DNA of 18,415 nucleotides from an uncultured Bacilli bacterium (GTDB lineage Bacteria > Bacillota_I > Bacilli_A > RF39 > UBA660). Location of the stretch: positions 1 to 18,415 of the forward strand of contig CAKOIB010000012.1 in NCBI GenBank assembly GCA_934086255.1, read 5' to 3'. Below the pieces are notes generated by a model that did not search any database, was not told the origin of the DNA, and saw only the letters and a list, made by a program, of their open reading frames with translations. Positions within the stretch are counted from its first letter, which is position 1, and every line of letters begins with the position of its first letter. Positions 13,294 to 18,415 of the stretch are shown piece by piece. The position numbers and the translations under genes were made by a program.

Positions 13294-13627
13294 GAGAGCA
13301 TATACCTATAATCATTCATTAATATTATTTCTAAAAATATTATGTACTTTTAATTATAGTGATGGCATTTTAAGATTGTGGGATAAACATAAAACTAGAG
13401 CGACAGTAAATAAGATTATGCAAATATTAAAGTTTAATTATGATGAATATAATTCTTTAATGAAAACTCTTGAACCATTTAATGCTATCTATGAAGTTAT
13501 AATTGGTGGAAAAAGATTTATACAAATAGATGAAAGGATTATTTTTGCTTTAGAAAAATCTAAAACTTTAAGAGTTCAATTACAGGCAGAAGTTGACAAA
13601 AATATTAATCAAGAATTAAGTGTTTAA
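13286..13627 (+). CDS. Hypothetical element protein coupled to the RepA-like ATPase
   Basis: A small basic protein of 113 aa from GTG 13286, or 118 aa from GTG 13271. Both starts overlap the end of the ATPase gene, so it is translated by coupling. I do not recognise a family. Visible features are a helical N-terminal half (AYTYNHSLILFLKILCTF) and a segment WDKHKTRATVNKIMQILKFN followed by a beta-like IYEVIIGGKRFIQID, which would fit a small winged-helix DNA-binding fold; this is a weak structural guess. A charged helix ends the protein. The position between the RepA-like ATPase and the small recombinase-side gene suggests a replication or maintenance accessory role. Confidence 0.6.
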   Translation: MSKRAYTYNHSLILFLKILCTFNYSDGILRLWDKHKTRATVNKIMQILKFNYDEYNSLMKTLEPFNAIYEVIIGGKRFIQIDERIIFALEKSKTLRVQLQAEVDKNINQELSV

Positions 13628-13655
13628 TTCATATGTTTTATTAGGTGATTGTTAT

Positions 13656-13760
13656 ATGAAAGTGACAAGTTATTTTGATGAAAAAGGCAAATCATTTCAA
13701 GAAATTATAGAACAATTTCTAGTTCTCTATTACAATGAAAATCTAGTAAAACAAGGCTAA
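13656..13760 (+). CDS. 34-aa small protein ahead of the recombinase
   Basis: ATG 13656 to TAA 13758-13760 encodes 34 residues: MKVTSYFDEKGKSFQEIIEQ followed by FLVLYYNENLVKQG. AGGTGA lies 7 bases before the ATG, a good ribosome binding site. The composition is protein-like, with an acidic/basic start and an amphipathic helix. Similar small proteins often precede large serine recombinases in Bacillota integrative elements, but I cannot name the family with certainty. It lies 28 bases after the previous gene and ends just before the recombinase promoter. A small helper of recombination or a regulator is possible; this is inference only. Confidence 0.6.
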   Translation: MKVTSYFDEKGKSFQEIIEQFLVLYYNENLVKQG

Positions 13761-13763
13761 AAA

Positions 13764-13772
13764 TGGTATAAT
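13764..13772 (+). promoter_or_regulatory. Promoter of the recombinase gene
   Basis: Extended -10 TGGTATAAT begins 4 bases after the stop of the 34-aa gene, with no clear -35. It lies 46 bases before the recombinase ATG, and AAGGAGG at 13808-13814 is the ribosome binding site. Confidence 0.6.
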
Positions 13773-13818
13773 ATAAATATATTGAAATGGTTTTGCTACC
13801 ACAAAAAAGGAGGTAATT

Positions 13819-15408
13819 ATGGTAGGTAGTGAAACATACAAAGTAGGTATTTATTTAAGATTATCTCGTGAAGATGAATTAAAAGGTGAAAGTGGTAGTA
13901 TTTCCAATCAAAGAGACATAATACATAAATATATAAGAGAAAACAATTTATTATATATAGATGAGTATGTAGATGATGGTGTTAGTGGCACTCAATTTGA
14001 TAGGGCTGGGTGGAACAGATTAATTGAAGATATTGAGGCTAAACGTATTAATATGGTAATTACCAAAGATTTATCCAGATTTGGTAGAAACGAGGGTCAA
14101 CAGTTAATGTATTTAGATTATTTCTATGAAAAAGGAATAAGATACGTTACCATACTTGATGGAGTTGATACGTTTGATGAATATAATACATCTAATGAAA
14201 TGATACCTTTACAATGTTTTTTTAATGAAAAACACGTAAGAGATACATCTAAAAAGATGAAAGCAAGTGTATATAATAAAAGAAGTCAAGGTAATTTCTT
14301 GGGCAAGACTGCTCCATATGGTTATAAAAAAGACCCTAATAATAAATATAAGTTAATAATAGATGAAGAGGCTTCAAAAGTTGTTAAAAGAATATTTGAT
14401 TTGTTTGTTAGTGGAAAAGGAATTTGTGAAATATCTAGAATTTTAACAGATGAAAAAGTACCTATCCCTACCGAATATAAAGGTCTTAAATCTGGTCATA
14501 TGTCAACGGCATATGGTATATGGAATAATAGAACTATAAGTGATATGTTGACCCTCCCTACTTATGTTGGTGATTTAACACAAGGGAGGTCAAAAAAGCC
14601 TAGTTATAAATCAAAGAAAAGAGTAAGGGTTAAACCTGAAGACTGGATAATATGTGAAAATAAATGTCCAGCCATAATTGATAGAGAAACATTTAATCTA
14701 GTTCAAGACATATATAATAGGAATAAAAATCAAGGTAAAAACACACAAGATATATTACTTAAAGGTTTTGTGTATTGTAAAGAATGTGGTCATACAATAG
14801 GTTTTAGGCTTCAAAAAGTTAATACTAAAAAGAAAGGTGAAGTTACTAGATGTTATGGTAATTGTAATTACTGGGCTAAACATAAAAAATATAATTTATG
14901 TACACCACACAATACTAAGTACTATGAATTAGAAGATTTAGTTTTAAAAGAGATAAAGAAAATGTGTAAAAAATATTTGAAAACTAGTGATTTAAAGAAT
15001 GTATTAGCAAATAGTGATAAAACAAAAAAAATATTAAATGAGTTAGAAATAAATTTAAAAAAGTTAGTAGCAGAAGTTGAATTTAGTAGTAAGAAAAAAG
15101 AAGATTTATACAATGATAAGTTAGATGGCATTATTGATTTAGAAATGTATAAAAGAATGACTAATAGAATAACTGAAGAAACTCTCACTAAAAAAAACGA
15201 GATAGCAGAAATAAAAACTAAAATATATAATATAAAGAATAATATAACTAATAATAATAAAAAATATGAAAGTGTTATAAAAGAATATTTATCTATGAAA
15301 AAGCCTAGTGTACAACTATTATCTAGTATCATAGATAAAATAGTTATAGATGAAAATAAAAATGTAGAGATATATTATAAATTTAAGCCATTTGAAAATG
15401 GTTATTAA
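13819..15408 (+). CDS. Large serine recombinase (site-specific integrase)
   Basis: A 529-aa serine integrase that catalyses integration and excision of the element. The resolvase domain (about 8-155) has the nucleophile Ser16 in YLRLSRED, the fold markers DDGVSGTQFDRAGW (52-65) and the catalytic-site motif TKDLSRFGRN (82-91). The recombinase domain (about 165-300) includes APYGYKKDP and a DNA-binding helical region. The zinc-ribbon domain uses Cys320, Cys323, Cys345/Cys349 and Cys361. A long coiled coil (about 395-475), typical of proteins that control synapsis direction, precedes the short C-terminal segment. The gene ends 26 bases before the right core, as expected for an integrase beside its attachment site. 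All key residues seem intact, so it should be active; excision normally needs a directionality factor, which I cannot identify. Confidence 0.95.
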   Translation: MVGSETYKVGIYLRLSREDELKGESGSISNQRDIIHKYIRENNLLYIDEYVDDGVSGTQFDRAGWNRLIEDIEAKRINMVITKDLSRFGRNEGQQLMYLDYFYEKGIRYVTILDGVDTFDEYNTSNEMIPLQCFFNEKHVRDTSKKMKASVYNKRSQGNFLGKTAPYGYKKDPNNKYKLIIDEEASKVVKRIFDLFVSGKGICEISRILTDEKVPIPTEYKGLKSGHMSTAYGIWNNRTISDMLTLPTYVGDLTQGRSKKPSYKSKKRVRVKPEDWIICENKCPAIIDRETFNLVQDIYNRNKNQGKNTQDILLKGFVYCKECGHTIGFRLQKVNTKKKGEVTRCYGNCNYWAKHKKYNLCTPHNTKYYELEDLVLKEIKKMCKKYLKTSDLKNVLANSDKTKKILNELEINLKKLVAEVEFSSKKKEDLYNDKLDGIIDLEMYKRMTNRITEETLTKKNEIAEIKTKIYNIKNNITNNNKKYESVIKEYLSMKKPSVQLLSSIIDKIVIDENKNVEIYYKFKPFENGY

Positions 15409-15414
15409 AAACAG

Positions 15415-15444
15415 AAAAAAATTAAACCTTTGTTAGTATATGTA
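15415..15444 (+). other. attR (right element-chromosome junction)
   Basis: The left arm of attP (15415-15433, ending in ACCTTTGT) leads into the right copy of the core AGTATATGTA (15435-15444). This arm matches the inverted attL arm (7620-7638) at 17 of 19 positions. Host sequence resumes at 15445 with CACCATCA at 15449-15456, the partner of TGAAGGAG on the left side. Confidence 0.8.
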
Positions 15445-16329
15445 ATATCACCATCAATCAATAAGAGCTTCAAATTCCAATCAACATGGCCAAATAACAA
15501 CTCTCAAGTATATTTATTAGGCTCACTAGTAAATGACTTGAAAAATGACAAAGAAACAACGTTTGAACAACAAGATAACAATTTTGTCTTTACAACTAAA
15601 GTAAACTATCCAAACAATCCAACATACAAAAAACAACAAATAATACTAGACAAAAATAGCACTTTAAAACAAGTAAAAGTATTAGATGACAAAAATGTTC
15701 CATACATAGAATTTACAATATCAAATATTGATAAAAAACCAACATTTGATGATGAATACTTTAAACTAGAAAAAGTTGCAAAAGAATATCAAGTAGATAC
15801 TGAAAACACAAAAGATAATAGTCAAAAACAAAAAGATAATAGTCAAAAACAAAATGAAAATAAAAACCAAGATAGCAATAACACAAAACAAGAAAACGAT
15901 GAACAAAAAGAAAATAATCAACAAAACAAACAAGAAGAAAAACAAAATCAAGAAAAAACAACAAAAGAAAAAGCAACATCATCACTAGAAGATTCTTTAT
16001 TCCCATTCTATTTACCTACTAACACATCCCTATCAAATAAAGAAACAATTCAAACAGAAAATGGTCAAAGAATGATAATGACATTCTCCGGAGACAATCC
16101 ATTTATATTAGTACAAGAAACAGTTAAAGCATCAGACGAATTAACAATAGTGCCAACATATGGAGAACCATTCTTACTAATAGACACTGTAGGATCATTA
16201 ACAGATGTTTCATATACATGGACAAGCAATGGAATAGAATACTACATAGCATCAGATACAATGAATAAACAAGAATTACTACAAGTTGCCAAATCATTAA
16301 ATGTAGTAGCAACAATGAACGAAAAATAA
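15445..16329 (+). pseudogene. 3' part of the interrupted LolA/YdcC-like lipoprotein gene
   Basis: These 294 codons continue, in frame, the 94 codons that end at 7612. The part next to the junction, SPSINKSFKFQSTWPNNNSQ then VYLLGSLVNDLKND, resembles LolA-like lipoproteins of Bacillota (YdcC/GerS type). A low-complexity linker rich in Gln, Asn, Lys and Glu follows (about 15790-15970). The C-terminal domain runs from FPFYLPTNTSL to LLQVAKSLNVVATMNE and looks like a DUF4367-type beta domain. As it stands the fragment has no proper start: TTG 15430 lies in element DNA without a good ribosome binding site. The intact protein would be an extracytoplasmic lipoprotein; its job is unknown. A terminator follows. 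Confidence 0.85.
15811..15852 (+). repeat. Two exact 21-bp tandem copies in the linker
   Basis: AAAGATAATAGTCAAAAACA plus A occurs twice head to tail (15811-15831 and 15832-15852), coding KDNSQKQ twice. It is a likely slippage product that lengthens the low-complexity linker in frame. Confidence 0.8.
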
Positions 16330-16336
16330 AATAATT

Positions 16337-16359
16337 AAGAGGCATTAAGCTTCTTTTTT
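16337..16359 (+). terminator. Terminator of the lipoprotein gene
   Basis: AAGAGGC (16337-16343) pairs with GCTTCTT (16349-16355), with one G-U pair and loop ATTAA, and ends in a T run. Confidence 0.75.
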
Positions 16360-16438
16360 ACATAAAACAACCTAAAAAACCAAAAAATCAGTTTATAACT
16401 GTTAAAATATGTGATATTATTATAAATGGTGATAAGAT

Positions 16439-17686
16439 ATGAAAAATATAAAAGAAAAAATAAATAAAAAAACAAAAAACGCACTTAAAACAGTAGAAAA
16501 AAAACTTCAACTAGATAAAATCAGATTCAATTCTGCTGAGTTAATAATTGTAATAATTATGTCCCTAATACTAGGCTTATTAGTAGGAGAAGTAATATTT
16601 AGTAACAAATGTGCTGAATGCAAAGTAAGTAAAGCAAACGCAACTGAAATAGAAAAGGTATACAACACAATATTAAACGAATACTACGGAAAAGTAGATA
16701 AAAACAAACTAAGCGAAGCAGCCATTCAGGGAATGATGAATTTCCTTGGTGACCAATACTCTATGTATTTTAATGAAGAAGAATCAGAAGACTTTAATCA
16801 AAGATTAAATGGAACATTTACGGGAATAGGATTAGAAGTAACACAAGATAAAGACAAAAACATAGTAGTAGCAAGTGTTTTTGAAAATTCACCAGCATCA
16901 AAAGCAGGAATAAAAGAAAATGACTTAATAACAAAAGTAGACAATATGTCAACAGAAAATAAAACACTAAAAGAAGTAACAAACAAAATAAAAAGTTATA
17001 AAAAACCATTTACAGTAACAATAAAAAGAGAAAAAGAAGAAAAAACCCTAACACTATCAACAGGAACTATCTCTATTCCATCAGTAACATCAAAAGTAAT
17101 AGAAAAAAATAATAAAAAAATAGGATATATGTACATATCAATATTTGCATTAAACACAGATGAACAATTTAAAGAACAACTAGAAAAACTAGAAAAACAA
17201 AATATTAATAGCTTAATAATAGATGTAAGAAGTAATACTGGTGGTCACTTAGAATCGGTTAAAAACATAGCGAACCTATTCTTAAACAAAGATCAAGTAA
17301 TTTGCCAAATTAAAACAAAAGAAAAAGTAGAAAAAATATATTCAACAGAAAATAACAACAGAAAATATAAAATTGCTGTTTTAATAAACGGAGGAAGCGC
17401 TTCAGGTTCAGAAGTACTAGCAGCAGCACTAAACGAAGAATATGGAGCAACTCTAATAGGAACAACAACATATGGAAAAGGAACAGTTCAAAAAGTATTA
17501 AACTTATCAAATGGCTCTATGGTAAAATATACTGCAGAAACATGGTTAACATCAAAAGGAAATAGTATTGACAAAACAGGTATAAAACCAACTATAGAAG
17601 AAAAATTGAATGATAAGTATTATGAAACACAAAAAGATGAAGATGACAATCAACTTCAAAAAGCAATAGAAACATTAAACAAATAG
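16439..17686 (+). CDS. S41-family carboxyl-terminal processing protease (CtpA/CtpB-like)
   Basis: A membrane-anchored serine protease of 415 aa. A basic cytoplasmic N-terminus (1-33) leads to one membrane segment (about 34-54). A short helical region follows, then a PDZ domain (about 127-195) with FTGIGLEV and ENSPASKAGIKENDLI, and the S41 protease core. The nucleophile is Ser322 in GGSASGSEVL, with Lys347 and Gln351 in YGKGTVQ. The spacing of 25 and 29 residues equals that of Ser309/Lys334/Gln338 in B. subtilis CtpB. IIDVRSNTGGHLESV is the usual oxyanion-region block. A C-terminal DKTGIKPTIE motif is also typical. The active site faces outside, where such proteases trim or degrade exported proteins. 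It stands alone between two terminators. GGTGATA precedes the ATG. Confidence 0.93.
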   Translation: MKNIKEKINKKTKNALKTVEKKLQLDKIRFNSAELIIVIIMSLILGLLVGEVIFSNKCAECKVSKANATEIEKVYNTILNEYYGKVDKNKLSEAAIQGMMNFLGDQYSMYFNEEESEDFNQRLNGTFTGIGLEVTQDKDKNIVVASVFENSPASKAGIKENDLITKVDNMSTENKTLKEVTNKIKSYKKPFTVTIKREKEEKTLTLSTGTISIPSVTSKVIEKNNKKIGYMYISIFALNTDEQFKEQLEKLEKQNINSLIIDVRSNTGGHLESVKNIANLFLNKDQVICQIKTKEKVEKIYSTENNNRKYKIAVLINGGSASGSEVLAAALNEEYGATLIGTTTYGKGTVQKVLNLSNGSMVKYTAETWLTSKGNSIDKTGIKPTIEEKLNDKYYETQKDEDDNQLQKAIETLNK

Positions 17687-17705
17687 GAAACTGTTTGTTT
17701 TTTTT
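17677..17705 (+). terminator. Terminator of the S41 protease gene
   Basis: AAACAAA (17677-17683) pairs with TTTGTTT (17694-17700) around a 10-base loop, followed by TTTTT. The left arm overlaps the last codons and abuts the stop. Confidence 0.65.
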
Positions 17706-17763
17706 CTTTACTAATAAAAACAATATCCAATACTTTTAAAAATAATATACGATATAAATTAAT

Positions 17764-17792
17764 TTGTTTTATTCATAAAAATGATATATAAT
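17764..17792 (+). promoter_or_regulatory. Promoter of the DUF402 gene
   Basis: TTGTTT (17764-17769), a 17-bp spacer and TATAAT (17787-17792), 20 bases before the ATG. Confidence 0.75.
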
Positions 17793-17811
17793 AAAACAAA
17801 TAGGAAGTGAT

Positions 17812-18351
17812 ATGATGGAATTTAAAGTTGGAGATAGATTAAATATACATAGTTATAAACACGATCATAAAATTCATAGAAGCTGGGATCAAGCAATATT
17901 TATAGATCAAACAAAAGATTACGCTGTATTTGGAAACTGTAAAACATTAGTAACAGAATCAGACGGTAGAACCTGGCGAACAAAAGAACCGGCAATTATG
18001 TACTTTTCAAAAGATAATTGGTTTAATATAATAGGTCAAATAAAATCAACAGGCATTTATTATTATTGCAATATTGCATCGCCATATATCATTGAAAACA
18101 ATACTATAAAATATATAGATTATGATTTGGACTTAAGAGTATTTCCAGACGGTTCTTTTAAAGTTTTAGATAGAGGAGAATATCAATATCATAAAAGAAT
18201 AATGAACTATTCAAAGAAAATAGACAAGATATTAAGAAGTGAACTAACAACATTAATAGAAAAAGTAAGGAATAAAGAATACCCATTCGATGAAAATACT
18301 ACAAAAAAATACTATGAGGAATACAAAAAAATAAAAAAAGTAAAAATTTAA
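17812..18351 (+). CDS. DUF402 family nucleoside tri-/diphosphate phosphatase-like protein
   Basis: A 179-aa soluble protein with the DUF402 fold. It opens with VGDRLNIHSYKHDHKIHRSW, then AIFIDQ and the strand run AVFGNCKTLVTESDGRTW. The metal and phosphate-binding block is YYYCNIASPY followed by IKYIDYDLDLRVFPDGSFKVLDRGEY, with conserved Asp residues in DYDLDL and VLD and Glu in RGEY. Characterised relatives in Bacillota (YgaC/SA1684 type) hydrolyse nucleoside tri- and diphosphates with divalent metal. The tail is a basic helical region (YKKIKKVKI). Two ATGs in tandem (17812, 17815) are possible starts; the spacing from AGGAAG slightly favours the second. It has its own promoter and no partner gene in view. 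Confidence 0.85.
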   Translation: MMEFKVGDRLNIHSYKHDHKIHRSWDQAIFIDQTKDYAVFGNCKTLVTESDGRTWRTKEPAIMYFSKDNWFNIIGQIKSTGIYYYCNIASPYIIENNTIKYIDYDLDLRVFPDGSFKVLDRGEYQYHKRIMNYSKKIDKILRSELTTLIEKVRNKEYPFDENTTKKYYEEYKKIKKVKI

Positions 18352-18415
18352 AATCACACAAACAGTAGTTATAAAACAGTAATTTCAAGCATAAAATATA
18401 TAGAAAAACAAAAAA

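Larger units (their letters stand above)
7603..15444 (+). mobile_element. 7.83-kb integrative element with a large serine recombinase
   Basis: The element is bounded by the direct repeat AGTATATGTA at 7603-7612 and 15435-15444, giving a unit of 7832 bp. Deleting one unit restores the lipoprotein frame exactly. Inside are nine genes: KAP NTPase, ApeA-like HEPN, XRE repressor, two membrane proteins, RepA-like ATPase, two unknown proteins (113 and 34 aa) and the serine recombinase next to the right end. The genes use more T-ending codons than the A-rich host genes around them. I see no relaxase, coupling protein, type IV secretion or capsid gene, so transfer would need help from another element or phage. 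Orientation is given by the recombinase. Confidence 0.9.

Noticed and set aside
14922..15332. A reverse open frame of 136 codons opposite the recombinase coiled coil
   Set aside because: The hydrophobic translation arises from the complement of Lys/Glu/Asn codons; there is no start signal or motif.
7603..15444. A prophage or a conjugative element
   Set aside because: No terminase, capsid, portal, tail, relaxase, coupling protein or type IV secretion gene is visible in 7.8 kb.
15430..15444. TTG 15430 as a genuine start of the right-hand lipoprotein fragment
   Set aside because: It lies in element DNA, has no strong ribosome binding site and no signal peptide follows. The match to the left fragment shows that it is the continuation of a split gene.
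15811..15852. A CRISPR-like or regulatory repeat
   Set aside because: Only two head-to-tail 21-bp copies exist, with no spacer, and they code in frame inside a low-complexity linker.
16377..16438. A defined promoter for the S41 protease
   Set aside because: Several AT-rich -10-like strings (TATTAT, TATAAA) overlap around 16413-16428 and none has a convincing -35, so no single site could be chosen.
1..18415. Genetic code 4 (TGA as Trp)
   Set aside because: Conserved Trp positions such as the KAP GEWGTGKT motif use TGG, and genes have full length under the standard code.

Overview
The window is AT-rich Bacillota-like DNA. TTGACA/TATAAT promoters, AGGAGG-type ribosome binding sites, an L20-type ribosomal leader, a LolA/YdcC-like lipoprotein and a CtpA/CtpB-type S41 protease all point to Bacilli. 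The lack of spore or wall genes in view and the very low GC would fit an uncultured gut Bacilli lineage such as RF39, but this placement is inference. TGG encodes Trp throughout, and all 25 recognisable genes end in TAA or TAG.

Left conserved part (1-7215): the tail of an unknown gene, trpS with a translationally coupled DUF1003 membrane protein, tRNA-Lys(UUU), and an unrecognised membrane/coiled-coil protein. Next comes an L20-leader-controlled infC-rpmI-rplT operon in which infC appears to start at ATA. rpsB-tsf and a CxxC-less thioredoxin-fold lipoprotein follow, then frr and a convergent DUF378 gene. L20 and S2 each end in the same extra Rho_N/SAP-like domain. pyrH, often found between tsf and frr, is absent.

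Middle (7603-15444): a 7.83-kb integrative element interrupts a LolA-like lipoprotein gene. Removing it at a shared 10-bp core rejoins the two halves exactly in frame as one 388-codon gene. The joined element ends form a long near-perfect dyad, as expected of attP for a large serine recombinase, and that recombinase is the last gene of the element. From left to right the element carries a terminator, a KAP-family P-loop NTPase paired with an ApeA-like HEPN protein (a candidate two-gene anti-phage module), a divergent XRE repressor facing repeated operator-like sequences, a membrane protein/zinc-ribbon membrane protein pair, a RepA-like ATPase with a C-terminal winged helix, an unknown 113-aa protein, a 34-aa protein missed by length cut-offs, and the recombinase. 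No relaxase, conjugation or capsid gene is visible, so it is a small non-autonomous element or genomic island.

Right part (15445-18415): the 3' half of the interrupted lipoprotein gene with its terminator, a CtpA/CtpB-like S41 protease with an intact Ser-Lys-Gln set, and a DUF402 nucleotide phosphatase-like gene. Host genes are strongly A-rich on the coding strand, while element genes use more T-ending codons, consistent with transfer.
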